Source: an uncultured Campylobacter sp.
Lineage (GTDB): Bacteria > Campylobacterota > Campylobacteria > Campylobacterales > Campylobacteraceae
Direction of reading: 5' to 3'
Assembly (NCBI RefSeq): GCF_938039245.1
Contig: NZ_CALHVN010000031.1
Span: 1 to 63,137 of the forward strand
DNA length: 63,137 nucleotides
The notes under the pieces were generated by a model. The model ran no database searches. It was not told the DNA's origin and saw nothing but the letters and a program-made list of their open reading frames with translations. A program made the translations under genes and the position numbers. The number at the start of each line of letters is the position of its first letter. The stretch's first letter is position 1. Of the stretch, positions 8,421-16,058 are shown in pieces.

Positions 8421-9350
8421 ATGCAGTTAGCAGAGAGAATAAAAGACTTCATCGAAGCTAATAAATCAAGCGGCATGAGTCAGAACAAATTCGCTACGGC
8501 TTTGGGGATAAATCCCGCGTATATCTCGGGATACATAAAAGAAGGCTCTAGCTACAAGTATGCCGACAAAGTAGAAGAGCCAGCTAAAAACTATCTCGAC
8601 AATTTTATCCAAAAAGTGGACGTTTTGCAAGACGAGCTACCGTTTGTAAGAACCAAGGACGCCAAAAGCATACACGCGGTGATCGGCTGGGCGGTACAAG
8701 ATAGAGATATGGCGATGATAAGCGGAGTAGCCGGCAGCGGAAAGACAAGAGCCGTGCGCGAATACGTAAGAACGCATCCCGATAGCATTCTAATCGAGGC
8801 CACCATAAATACGTCCGCAAAGAGCCTTTTTAAAATTTTAGCTAGAGAGCTCGGACTAAACGACAAAGGAAGCATAGACGAGCTAATACGTCAAAGCGCG
8901 GAAGCTCTAAAAAAGGTAAGCAGGACGATTATCATAGACGAGGCTGAGCATTTGCCTTACCGCGCGCTTGAAAGCTTGCGCAGGATGCACGATTTTAGCC
9001 GCGCTACTTTGGTGCTCGTGGGCACGAACAAGCTACTAATAAATTTAACCGCTTCAAAGAGCGGAAACGAGCTAGAACAGCTAAGCTCAAGAGTCGGAAA
9101 TAAATGGATACTAGGCGGACTTTCCTACGTAGACGAAGACAAGAAAAAGATAAGAGACGACCTAGAAGCCGTTTGTAAAAACTTCGGCGTAACGCAAAAA
9201 CCGTGCATCGATCTAATAGAAGCGCTAGCTAAAGGAAATTTCAGAAAGACCGAAAAGTTGCTAAGAAGGGCAAAGATGCTAAGCGAATATGCAAAGACCC
9301 CTATAAACGAAGACGTAGTCAAAGAGGCTACGAAGATGTTGCTTTTATAG
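8421..9350 (+). CDS. MuB-like ATP-dependent target-capture protein
   Basis: The 309-residue AAA+ ATPase binds target DNA and activates the transposase. An N-terminal helix-turn-helix (about residues 18-40, MSQNKFATALGINPAYISGY) precedes a P-loop GVAGSGKT (102-109) and a Walker B IIIDEAE (170-176); VLVGTNKLL is a sensor-1-like segment. The C-terminal part holds the basic helical domain typical of MuB. It follows the transposase as in Mu. Confidence 0.92.
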   Translation: MQLAERIKDFIEANKSSGMSQNKFATALGINPAYISGYIKEGSSYKYADKVEEPAKNYLDNFIQKVDVLQDELPFVRTKDAKSIHAVIGWAVQDRDMAMISGVAGSGKTRAVREYVRTHPDSILIEATINTSAKSLFKILARELGLNDKGSIDELIRQSAEALKKVSRTIIIDEAEHLPYRALESLRRMHDFSRATLVLVGTNKLLINLTASKSGNELEQLSSRVGNKWILGGLSYVDEDKKKIRDDLEAVCKNFGVTQKPCIDLIEALAKGNFRKTEKLLRRAKMLSEYAKTPINEDVVKEATKMLLL

Positions 9351-9376
9351 TTGTAACGGTTGTAATAGTTGTAAGG
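9350..9376 (+). repeat. Three tandem GTTGTAA-type 9-mers
   Basis: GTTGTAACG, GTTGTAATA and GTTGTAAGG follow one another without gaps immediately after the MuB stop; the last one supplies the AAGGAG ribosome site of the next gene. The same word occurs as an 11-bp inverted repeat at 12720-12767. Confidence 0.55.
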
Positions 9377-9388
9377 AGTGAAAAAATG

Positions 9389-9643
9389 ATGAACGTAACG
9401 ATAGATTCTCTTGAAAATTGCGCAGTTAATCAAACGCGAGCGGCGGGGCTAGTTAGGTTGGTAAGAAATCTTGAAGAGAAAGGATTTAAAGTGAGAGTGA
9501 ACTCAAAAGGCGAAATAAGAGGCATAAGGCGCGGAAGCATGATAAAAGGCCAGAAAGCGGACTACTCAAAGAGTATGTTTAAGCTGGTAGGCAAATATAT
9601 CATAAGAACCACCGACGGCAAAGTGATAGATACGGCGGCTTAA
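9389..9643 (+). CDS. Phage early hypothetical protein
   Basis: About 84 residues, basic, started at the second of two adjacent ATG codons (9386 or 9389) after AAGGAGTG. The sequence mixes a helix (QTRAAGLVRLVRNLEEKG) and beta strands (FKVRVNSKGEIRGIRRG). I do not recognise it. It lies in the early operon between MuB and a nucleotide-enzyme-like gene. Confidence 0.6.
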   Translation: MNVTIDSLENCAVNQTRAAGLVRLVRNLEEKGFKVRVNSKGEIRGIRRGSMIKGQKADYSKSMFKLVGKYIIRTTDGKVIDTAA

Positions 9644-9706
9644 ATTTGGTTTTTCGGGCGTCTTGCGGGACGCCTCATAAAGTTAAATTTTAAGAAAGGA
9701 GAATAA

Positions 9707-10048
9707 ATGAAAACGGCAAGATTAGTATTTGTTTCTACGCCCTACGCTAGTATCAAGTGCAAAGATCGAGACAGAAACTACTATGCGAGGCAAATAGCGC
9801 AGCAAGCTTGCGCTATCGTCAGACAAAACGGCTACGAGCCTATCTCGCCCGTGCTTGCGTGGATGGGCGTGTATAGCGAGCTTGAGCGCGAAAGAGTGAT
9901 GAAAAACTGCGAAGAGCTGCTTAGGGTGTGTAGCTACTACTACCGCTACCCGTGCAAATGGAGCGATAACAGCGAGGGCGTGGCGCAAGAGGCGGCGTGG
10001 GCTAAAGAATACGGCCTAAGCGAGCTTAAATTTAGTTTGTTTGAGTAA
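9707..10048 (+). CDS. DUF4406 / nucleoside deoxyribosyltransferase-like protein
   Basis: This 113-residue protein begins MKTARLVFVSTPYAS, the nucleotide-binding loop of the nucleoside 2-deoxyribosyltransferase-like fold, and has EPISPVLAW and the SEGVAQEAAWAKEYG helix seen in DUF4406-type phage proteins. It may act on nucleotides or modified bases; the activity is not known. Its TAA overlaps the ATG of the next small gene. Confidence 0.65.
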   Translation: MKTARLVFVSTPYASIKCKDRDRNYYARQIAQQACAIVRQNGYEPISPVLAWMGVYSELERERVMKNCEELLRVCSYYYRYPCKWSDNSEGVAQEAAWAKEYGLSELKFSLFE

Positions 10049-10185
10049 TGGCGCTTGAGTTTAAAAACCACAAAAAAGCTAAAGAGAATTTGGCGATATG
10101 TACGATCTACGGATACGTAACGAAACTCAAATTTGCGATGAAATTTAAAATTTTAGGAGGAAAATATGGAAATAAAAAGTTTTAG
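10048..10185 (+). CDS. Small basic phage protein, 45 residues
   Basis: The ATG uses the last base of the preceding TAA (TAATG), a sign of translational coupling. The peptide is Lys-rich (MALEFKNHKKAKENLAICTI) and ends 20 bases inside the gam gene in another frame. No family is recognised and no independent ribosome site is seen, so it could be an accident of the overlap. Confidence 0.4.
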   Translation: MALEFKNHKKAKENLAICTIYGYVTKLKFAMKFKILGGKYGNKKF

Positions 10186-10654
10186 CGATATAGATAATGC
10201 GCTAAAAAAGGTATGCGAGCTAAGCGTAGGCATAGAAAAGATTAACGGCGAAGTAACGCTTGAGTGCAACCGCATCAAAGAGAGTAGAAAGGCCGAAGTA
10301 GAGAGGCTCGAGAGCGAGAAAAACTATATCGAGCAGCAAATCACGTTTTTTTGCGAAGAGAACAAGTACGAATTTGCCGAAAAACGCTCGAAAGAATTTA
10401 CTTTCGGCGAGATCGGCTACCGCCTCACAAAAAGCGTAAGCCTGCCGCGCATAAAGGCTAAAGTGGAAAGCCTGTTAAAGGCGATCAAAAGTTACGGGCT
10501 AGCCAAAGAGTGCATCATATACGAGGAAAAGCCCAATAAAGACGCTCTAGCGGAGCTAAAAGACGAAGATCTCGTAAAGCTAGGGCTAACAAGAACGGTA
10601 AAAGATAGCTTCCGCATAGTTCCTAAAATAGAGAGTTTGGAGGTAGGAAAATGA
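10166..10654 (+). CDS. gam: Mu Gam-like host-nuclease inhibitor
   Basis: Mu Gam is a Ku-like dimer that coats linear phage DNA ends and blocks exonucleases. The 162-residue length fits. Visible family features are an N-terminal amphipathic coiled coil (INGEVTLECNRIKESRKAEV), the RSKEFTFGEIGYRLT segment and the C-terminal TRTVKDSFRIVPKIE. A strong AGGAGG site precedes the ATG, and the stop overlaps the next gene as ATGA. Confidence 0.85.
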   Translation: MEIKSFSDIDNALKKVCELSVGIEKINGEVTLECNRIKESRKAEVERLESEKNYIEQQITFFCEENKYEFAEKRSKEFTFGEIGYRLTKSVSLPRIKAKVESLLKAIKSYGLAKECIIYEEKPNKDALAELKDEDLVKLGLTRTVKDSFRIVPKIESLEVGK

Positions 10655-10773
10655 AAGAAAGCATATTTCAAGGCCTGTGGCACAACTTTAAGGGCTTAAG
10701 GGACGACAAAAATAGGCTTTTACCTAGATTTGTAAGGCGAGCGAAACTAAGAATTCGCGCTAAAGGGCGTTAA
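10651..10773 (+). CDS. Small basic phage protein, 40 residues
   Basis: The ATG overlaps the gam stop (ATGA). The peptide begins MKESIFQGLWHNFKGLRDDK and ends in a string of Arg and Lys (RFVRRAKLRIRAKGR). Charge suggests nucleic-acid contact. Family unknown; coupling to gam supports it. Confidence 0.5.
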   Translation: MKESIFQGLWHNFKGLRDDKNRLLPRFVRRAKLRIRAKGR

Positions 10774-10824
10774 GCCCTTTAAAATGCGTTTAATTCGCTG
10801 TTAAACGTATTTTAAAAGGTTTAA
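10761..10824. promoter_or_regulatory. Intergenic TTTAAACG-type motif cluster
   Basis: The gap contains AAAGGGCGTTAAGCCCTTT, itself an imperfect palindrome, then TGCGTTTAA, TTAAACGTATTTTAAAAGG and TTTAAAT. These share the word set found at 4543, 8360, 20075, 31643 and 38671. Confidence 0.45.
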
Positions 10825-10840
10825 ATTTTAAGGAAAAACC

Positions 10841-11386
10841 ATGCAAAACATCGACGAAAAACTAAAAGCCAGACTTCTAAAGCTCCAAGCTCTAGCAGAG
10901 CAAGGCGTAGGTGGCGAAGCAAAGAATGCTAAAGATATACTAAACAGGCTACTAAAAAAACATAAAATAAGCCTTGAATCCTTGATGGATGATGAAAAAA
11001 CCAAGGAGTATTTTTTTAAATATGAGAGCAAATTCGAAAAAGAGCTTTTGTTTAGAATTTGCGCCAAAGTAAAAGATATATTCATAAGCGACGGTATAAG
11101 GTATATCCAGTGCAAAGGCAGGCAAATAAGCTTTTCTTTAACCAAATATGAGTTTATGGAGTTTGAAATTTTAAGATCGGCGTATTTTCAAAGCTGGGAA
11201 AAGTGCTTAGAAAACGCTCAAGCTGCTTTCGTATGGAAAAACAGACTAGGCTTCAAAGACAACAAACGCATAGGAGAGGCAAAGCCTCTAAGTCCCGAAG
11301 AGATAAAAGAGATACTAAACATCCAAAAGATGGCCGAGGGAATGCCCGAAGCTCAGCTTCAAAGAAATTTGCTGGAGAGCAAATGA
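10841..11386 (+). CDS. DUF2786-type phage protein
   Basis: The N-terminal part (DEKLKARLLKLQALAEQGVGGEAKNAKDILNRLLKKH) is the helical DUF2786 signature; the remaining 130 residues are a variable region (FRICAKVKDIFISDGIRYIQ, EILRSAYFQSWEK). DUF2786 proteins are common in Mu-like early operons and are sometimes linked to metal-peptidase folds, but no HExxH motif is seen here. Its stop overlaps the next gene start. Confidence 0.65.
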   Translation: MQNIDEKLKARLLKLQALAEQGVGGEAKNAKDILNRLLKKHKISLESLMDDEKTKEYFFKYESKFEKELLFRICAKVKDIFISDGIRYIQCKGRQISFSLTKYEFMEFEILRSAYFQSWEKCLENAQAAFVWKNRLGFKDNKRIGEAKPLSPEEIKEILNIQKMAEGMPEAQLQRNLLESK

Positions 11387-11838
11387 TGGAGGCCGCTCCC
11401 GGTATCGCAAAATACCAACTCGTCCAAAGGCTGGCCAAATACGGTATAGAGGGGATTGTCGATGCTAAGCTTTTAAAATGGGCAAAGATAAACGGTATAA
11501 ATTTGCATTTCGTCTTTTCGCACCCGGCCGCAAAGCATACCTTTGAGCTAAACAAAGAAAATATCAAAGCTAAACTACGCGAGTTTTGGGCCGATAACCT
11601 TGCCGCGATCAAGGAAGCGGGCATCATGTTTCGCGACATAAGCTGCGAGGTCATATACCGCTTGCCGCGCGACGTGCAAGCCATGCAAGAAGAAAAGAAG
11701 CCATACGAGGAGCCATCAAACGGCAGCTTTGAAAACAGAGCCAAAGATCCATCCATAAGGCTAGGCTTTGAGCGTATAAGAAAAGCGATACTAGCCGATC
11801 TGGAAAGCGGCAAATCGGTATATAAAGGAAATATATGA
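11383..11838 (+). CDS. Phage early hypothetical protein
   Basis: The frame is open upstream, but the natural start is the ATG at 11383, which overlaps the previous stop, giving 151 residues (MMEAAPGIAKYQLVQRLAKY). The middle (HLHFVFSHPAAKHTFELNK, FWADNLAAIKEAGIMFRDI) looks globular. No family recognised. It is coupled to the following ATPase gene by a 4-base overlap. Confidence 0.6.
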   Translation: MMEAAPGIAKYQLVQRLAKYGIEGIVDAKLLKWAKINGINLHFVFSHPAAKHTFELNKENIKAKLREFWADNLAAIKEAGIMFRDISCEVIYRLPRDVQAMQEEKKPYEEPSNGSFENRAKDPSIRLGFERIRKAILADLESGKSVYKGNI

Positions 11839-12797
11839 GCGAAATTTTCGAGTTTTTAAAAAGCTCTAGCCTAACTAAGGACAGCTTTAACGAAAAGGTC
11901 GAGTTTTTAATAGAGGGCTTTTTAGTAAAGCAGCTTATTACGCTAATCTATGCAGACGGAGGCACGGGTAAAAGTTATATGGCCTTTGCCCTAGCTAAAA
12001 GACTTTGCAAAGAAGGCCAAAGGGTATTTTTCATAGACTACGACAACCCAGTAGGCGTACTCAAACAGCGCGGCGTAGATAGGCTACTTATAGAAAGCTA
12101 CGAGAGCATGAACTATATCCAGCGCAGCGCGCTAGAGCTTTGCGGATTCGAGCTTGTTCTAAAGCTAGAAGAAAACGCCGTAGGTAAAGCTTACAAAGAT
12201 TGCGTTTTTATCCTAGATAGCTTGCGGGATTTCGTAGATATCAATAACGACAACCGCATAAATAGACTATTTGGCGCGCTTAAAAATTTACGCGAAGCGG
12301 GAGCCACCGTGATCATCCTGCATCACTCCAACAAAGACGGTAAAAACTATCAAGGCAGTAACCATATAAGGAATTCTCTCGACGTTATGTATCATCTACT
12401 AAAACGCCCCAGCAAAGAAAACGAGTTAAATTTCTTACTTGAAGTAGCCAAAGAAAGAGCCGGAGTAAAAGATAGCGGTTTTTGCGTAAAAACGCTAAAT
12501 TTAGAACTAAACGAGCTTGACGTAGAAGTAGCTAGAATGAGCGAATACGAGCTAAATTTTACTACCCTAGCGCAAAAAATACTAGCCGGCGGAGATCTAA
12601 ACAAAACCGAGCTGCTAAACGCTATGAATTACGAAAAAGACGATAGAACGGCTAGGGATTGCCTCGATAAATTCGACGGCAAGCTATGGTTTAGCCGTAA
12701 AACGGGCAAGAGCGTGATATATAGTTGTAAAGCGGAGACTACAACCGATACAACTATTACAACTATAATGGAAAACACCTTAAATTTGGCGGTTTGA
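11835..12797 (+). CDS. AAA/RecA-fold ATPase (RepA or DnaB-like)
   Basis: The 320-residue protein has a P-loop YADGGTGKSYMAF (about residues 38-50), a Walker B-like CVFILDSLRDFVD (about 122-134) and ILHHSNKDGKNYQGSNHIRNS, features of the AAA_25/RepA helicase family. A C-terminal winged-helix-like part follows. It could remodel or load host replication proteins at the transposed ends, a role inferred from fold and early-operon position. An 11-bp inverted repeat lies inside its 3' end (12720-12767). Confidence 0.75.
   Translation: MSEIFEFLKSSSLTKDSFNEKVEFLIEGFLVKQLITLIYADGGTGKSYMAFALAKRLCKEGQRVFFIDYDNPVGVLKQRGVDRLLIESYESMNYIQRSALELCGFELVLKLEENAVGKAYKDCVFILDSLRDFVDINNDNRINRLFGALKNLREAGATVIILHHSNKDGKNYQGSNHIRNSLDVMYHLLKRPSKENELNFLLEVAKERAGVKDSGFCVKTLNLELNELDVEVARMSEYELNFTTLAQKILAGGDLNKTELLNAMNYEKDDRTARDCLDKFDGKLWFSRKTGKSVIYSCKAETTTDTTITTIMENTLNLAV
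12720..12767. repeat. 11-bp inverted repeat with GTTGTAA word
   Basis: TATAGTTGTAA (12720-12730) and TTACAACTATA (12757-12767) are exact complements, with two more inverted TACAAC words between them. The site lies in the end of the ATPase gene, encoding a Thr-rich tail, and echoes the three tandem 9-mers at 9350-9376. Confidence 0.5.
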
Positions 12798-12798
12798 G

Positions 12799-13284
12799 AT
12801 GAATACGAGCGAGCTAAAAAAATACTATATAAAAATGATACAAACATTGAAGCACAACTATTTCGTGGACGACGAGTGCAGAAAGATATATTTACAAGCG
12901 CAATTCGGCAAAGATAGCTTGACGCAACTAAGCGTTGAAGAGCTTAGAAGCGTGCTAGAAGTCGTGGGATATAAGCCCAGTAAAGGCGCAAATTTTAAAA
13001 AATCTACTCGTAAAACCAAAACAAATAAAACGTCTAGCTCGTCCTTTATGTCTAGTGAAGATCTAACGCCCGCTAAAGGCAGCCTATACGCCACCAAAAA
13101 GCAGCTTGAAACTATCGTTGGTATCTGGGAAGAGATAGCTAACGTAAAAACGAGTATGGCTTTAAGAGAGTTCATCTTTAGGATAGTTAAAATCAGGCCC
13201 TTACATCTTAAATTTCTATCAAGGAGCGATGCCGCCGACGTCGTGCAAGCCCTTATTCAAATGAAAGACAAATACTACAAATGA
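12799..13284 (+). CDS. gemA: GemA/gp16-family phage regulator
   Basis: The 161-residue protein matches the GemA/Gp16 (DUF1018) family of Mu-like phages: an N-terminal part with MIQTLKHNYFVDDECRKIYL and FGKDSLTQLSVEELRSVLEV, a linker of Thr and Lys, and a C-terminal ATKKQLETIVGIWEEIANV segment. GemA in Mu modulates host gene expression through DNA topology. It overlaps the next gene by four bases. Confidence 0.82.
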   Translation: MNTSELKKYYIKMIQTLKHNYFVDDECRKIYLQAQFGKDSLTQLSVEELRSVLEVVGYKPSKGANFKKSTRKTKTNKTSSSSFMSSEDLTPAKGSLYATKKQLETIVGIWEEIANVKTSMALREFIFRIVKIRPLHLKFLSRSDAADVVQALIQMKDKYYK

Positions 13285-13574
13285 TAAATAGCTTCGATCT
13301 ATTCGCCGAGTTCTACAACCGCGTCAAAGAGAGCGAAAGCATGGCCGATATCATCAAAGAATACGGCGGAGCAAATATTTACGTACCCAGCTACAAAGGT
13401 ACGTTTAGAAACTACGATATACTCAAAGAATACGAAGAAGGCATAAAGCTAGGCAAACAAAGCCCCGTCGTCATTCGTGAGATCGCCGCAAAACATAACC
13501 TGAGCTATAACAGCGTTTGCGCCATAACAAAAGAGATAAGAGAACCTAGTTTGTTCGAAAAAGAAATGATATAA
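13281..13574 (+). CDS. Mor-like middle-gene transcription activator
   Basis: The 97-residue protein has the Mor/C pattern: a helical N-terminus, the GGANIYVPS beta-strand motif (residues 29-37) used for dimer contact, and a C-terminal helix-turn-helix (about 63-86, VIREIAAKHNLSYNSVCAITK). In Mu, Mor turns on the C gene and so late transcription. Its place after gemA agrees with Mu. It is the only candidate activator for the divergent late operons here. Confidence 0.75.
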   Translation: MINSFDLFAEFYNRVKESESMADIIKEYGGANIYVPSYKGTFRNYDILKEYEEGIKLGKQSPVVIREIAAKHNLSYNSVCAITKEIREPSLFEKEMI

Positions 13575-13589
13575 TAAGGAGAAATAAGT

Positions 13590-13844
13590 ATGAAAGGCAA
13601 AATAATGCTAGAAAAACGATGTAAAATAGCTGTAAAAGATGCAGACTTTGTCAGTATAACCTGTAAAAACTGCAATACTACTTGCGATATAGCCATAGGC
13701 AATGCAAACAAGATGAAATACTGCCCCGTTTGCAGATATGAGATAAAAGAAAATTTACAAAAATACATAAGGACTCTTGCTGATACGAATTTTCATTTAG
13801 ATGATGATTTTGAAATAGCGCTAGTAAGCGTAGAGAAAGCGTAG
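13590..13844 (+). CDS. Small zinc-ribbon phage protein
   Basis: Of 84 residues, C25, C28, C32, C45 and C48 form a zinc-ribbon-like set (CKNCNTTC and CPVC), resembling the Mu Com fold in style. Com controls translation of the phage DNA-modification gene mom, but here the methylase is 23 kb away, so a Com role is only a guess. An AAGGAG site precedes the start. Confidence 0.6.
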   Translation: MKGKIMLEKRCKIAVKDADFVSITCKNCNTTCDIAIGNANKMKYCPVCRYEIKENLQKYIRTLADTNFHLDDDFEIALVSVEKA

Positions 13845-13858
13845 TAAGTGAATTTATC

Positions 13859-14167
13859 ATGCCGCATAGAACAGACTGTACTAATTGGATGATAGGAACC
13901 TTAGAAGAAGTCGCGACTGAGCTAAATAATAAATACTCGGGCAGCCATTATTTAGAAGATGATAGATTGGTGGCCTATGCCAAAAGCGAGATTGACGGAC
14001 ACGAGTATTATTGCGTTGAATTTGAGCTTTTAAAAGCCGAAGCGTATATCTTGATAAATAGCATCGAAAGCTTAGGCATTAGAGTGATATCCGAACATGC
14101 GCCAAACGATACCGCCCTATACTACTTAATCCTATTAACAAAACCGATTAAAGAGTACGGTAAATAG
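13859..14167 (+). CDS. Phage hypothetical protein
   Basis: This 102-residue acidic protein (MPHRTDCTNWMIGTLEEVAT) has mixed alpha/beta content and no motif I recognise. It closes the rightward early/middle operon and converges with the leftward G gene. No good ribosome site is seen directly before the ATG. Confidence 0.5.
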   Translation: MPHRTDCTNWMIGTLEEVATELNNKYSGSHYLEDDRLVAYAKSEIDGHEYYCVEFELLKAEAYILINSIESLGIRVISEHAPNDTALYYLILLTKPIKEYGK

Positions 14168-14210
14168 CATTTTACTTTCTCGGTCTCTTGCGTCATAAAT
14201 TTTGTGCATG

Positions 14211-14696
14211 CTATCTAAAGCCGCTCTCTACGAAATTTATGACTATTCTTTTTATAACTTCTTCAGTCCTACTAGGTAGCCTACCGCCTCTATCTACAGG
14301 CAAAAACGGCCTAGCCGGTATCTTTACGCTTTTACTTCGTCCAGCCTTATTGGTGCCGAATTGATGAACTAGCCCGTAAGCAAAGCCGTTTTTATTCGTA
14401 TTATTAGATACCGTGGCTCTCTTGTCGTCTGCTTTAACTATCCATTTATCCGCCAAATTTCCATCCAATCTTAGAATATTAGAGGACTTTCCTAGTTTTT
14501 GTTTTTGCCTAATCGTACTAGGTTTCAAGGCTTGCCATTTTTGTCCGAACGGACTGCTCTCGTTCTCAAAACCGGCTTCTATTTCGTTTTGTAAGATATT
14601 GCCTAGCGTTTGCATTAGCGGCTTGGTTTTTTTCTCGATATTTTGCAGAGATTTTAGCTTAGTTTGCAGCTCTTCTAGGCCTTTAACTTCTATCAT
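14211..14696 (-). CDS. Virion morphogenesis protein, Mu gpG family
   Basis: The 161-residue protein matches phage virion morphogenesis/tail completion proteins: helical N-terminus, then ESSPFGQKWQALKPSTIRQK, HQFGTNKAGRSKSVKIPARPFLPV, the RPFL motif typical of the family, and a helical end. It acts at the head-tail connection. It is the last gene of the leftward head operon. Confidence 0.85.
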   Translation of the reverse strand: MIEVKGLEELQTKLKSLQNIEKKTKPLMQTLGNILQNEIEAGFENESSPFGQKWQALKPSTIRQKQKLGKSSNILRLDGNLADKWIVKADDKRATVSNNTNKNGFAYGLVHQFGTNKAGRSKSVKIPARPFLPVDRGGRLPSRTEEVIKRIVINFVESGFR

Positions 14697-14725
14697 TTGC
14701 CTTTATTCCTTGAAAGTGGTATAAT
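14697..14725 (+). promoter_or_regulatory. Promoter for the predicted small RNA
   Basis: TTGCCT (14697-14702), a 17-bp spacer and a perfect TATAAT (14720-14725) point right, out of the G gene start and against the head operon. The expected start point, about 14732, coincides with the first base of the 10-bp closing stem at 14733, which strengthens both calls. Confidence 0.6.
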
Positions 14726-14731
14726 GAATGA

Positions 14732-14831
14732 TAATCAGATGATTGATGATCGCAACGTAGTAGTCGATAGGTGCTCGCCTCGCGAGATCGGACCTGTATT
14801 GCGGGTGCAACTCCCGCCGTCATCTGATTTT
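14732..14831 (+). ncRNA. Predicted structured small RNA, about 100 nt
   Basis: Arms AATCAGATGA (14733-14742) and TCATCTGATT (14820-14829) make a perfect 10-bp closing stem. Inside, three hairpins can be drawn: ATCG/CGAT around 14749-14768; AGGT plus CTCGC with GCGAG plus ACCT around 14769-14795; and GCGGG-TGCAACT-CCCGC (14801-14817), which has the 5-bp stem and 7-base loop of a tRNA T arm. A T run follows at 14828-14831. The shape is cloverleaf-like, but no normal D arm, 7-base anticodon loop or CCA is present, so it is not a standard tRNA. It overlaps the end of the F gene on the other strand. It could instead be an intercistronic hairpin of the head mRNA. Confidence 0.5.
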
Positions 14832-16058
14832 AATAAATTGCGCTTCTTTCTCATTTGTCTTATCTACTTTGCTTGCCGTCGCCATATAATTGGTAAGCCC
14901 GAATTTCTTCAGTTTGTAGTTTAGGTCTATGACGATCTTGTTTATCTTGCTCGCGTCTTTTTCATCCTCAAACCAAAATACGATGTTTTTATTCACGGTA
15001 TCTACGCTTACGGGAGTTTTATCGTCGGCTAAAGTTTTTACTATCTTTTTTATCTCTTCTATTCGCAAATCTTGCCCGTATTGCCCTTTGCGCTCAGGTC
15101 TGACGTGAAGTATGCCGTGCTTGTCCCCTGCTATATGCTCAGTCTCTATTTTGACGCCTAGCAGTTTTTCGCTCCTTCTTATAACGTCTTTACCTAGTTT
15201 TCCGAGTGCAAAGGCGACTATCGGAGCTTTTAAATTTTTCTTCACCAAAAGCTCGTCCACCGCGTCGTCCAAACTTTTTTGCCAAACGTAGATGTCTCGC
15301 TCATGGTCGAAGCTATCTAGGGATTGTTTTAAATTTTTCTTTGCAAGACTTGACGCAACGGCATCTAAAACCTTATCTTGCTTGTCTTTTAAAATTTCAT
15401 CCGTTTTGTCGACCTTGCCCGGATTGTATTTGAAGTCTTTTTCTGCAGCCTGGGGCAAAAAAGAGCCGTCCGCAAGCGGTACGATACCTCTAGCTACGCA
15501 TTCGGCCTCCGTAAGCACCTGCACCTTACAGCGGCACCCCCAACCGTTTGGCGGATAATTGGTATCCCAAAATTTATCCGTCTTGGGCAGGGTCTTGCCG
15601 TGAAGCTTCCTATGGGCTTCTCTGGTCCTGCCGTCTAGCACGGCGGTATAGCGGAAGTATTCGCCTAGGCTTTGCATCTGGCTTTCATACCTAGCCTTGG
15701 CGTAAGCCGTTCTCATGTTGGTATTAAATATAGTCCTTAGCCGCCTATTGCCTACGTAAATTTCTTTTTCTTCGCTGGTCTTTGGGTCTTTTACCTTGAT
15801 ATTTCCTAGCCAGCCTTTCTTTGCAAGCATAGGCTTTACGCTCTTTTTCCACTCGTCAAACCCGACGCCCTCTTTAAAAGCCTTGGTGAGCGAAGCCTGC
15901 GTATCTTTAAGAAGATCCAAATTCATCATCTTTGCGACGGTAAAAGCTTTTTTATGCGCATCATGCATGATCTCGTCGTAATCGAAATGGATCTCCGGCT
16001 TTTCGCTCTTTAAATATTCATAAACCGCCGTAGGCTCCTCGAAAAAGCTAAATTTCAT
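14820..16058 (-). CDS. Mu F-like minor head protein with possible C-terminal nuclease domain
   Basis: Residues about 90-190 carry the Mu F / SPP1 gp7 core (RTAYAKARYESQ, YTAVLDGRTREAHRKLHGK, NYPPNGWGCRCKV). The 412-residue protein then continues with an extra domain, about residues 305-397 (EHIAGDKHGILHVRPERKGQ, VNKNIVFWFEDEKDASKINK, GLTNYMATASKV), that fits the phage-Barnase-EndoU-ColicinE5/D-RelE-like (PBECR) nuclease set, known to be fused to F-like head proteins. Candidate catalytic residues are His308, His314 and His318. The domain might enter the cell with phage DNA; this is inference. Confidence 0.82.
   Translation of the reverse strand: MKFSFFEEPTAVYEYLKSEKPEIHFDYDEIMHDAHKKAFTVAKMMNLDLLKDTQASLTKAFKEGVGFDEWKKSVKPMLAKKGWLGNIKVKDPKTSEEKEIYVGNRRLRTIFNTNMRTAYAKARYESQMQSLGEYFRYTAVLDGRTREAHRKLHGKTLPKTDKFWDTNYPPNGWGCRCKVQVLTEAECVARGIVPLADGSFLPQAAEKDFKYNPGKVDKTDEILKDKQDKVLDAVASSLAKKNLKQSLDSFDHERDIYVWQKSLDDAVDELLVKKNLKAPIVAFALGKLGKDVIRRSEKLLGVKIETEHIAGDKHGILHVRPERKGQYGQDLRIEEIKKIVKTLADDKTPVSVDTVNKNIVFWFEDEKDASKINKIVIDLNYKLKKFGLTNYMATASKVDKTNEKEAQFIKIR

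Noticed and set aside
11253..11813. Leftward open frame of 186 codons opposite two early genes
   Set aside because: Shadow composition, no ribosome site, and the + strand genes are coupled by overlaps.
14745..14825. A tRNA gene on the + strand using the T-arm-like hairpin
   Set aside because: The T-like arm is good, but the D arm, a 7-base anticodon loop, the GG of the D loop and a CCA end cannot be placed, and the 7-bp acceptor pairing has a mismatch. Kept only as a structured RNA candidate.
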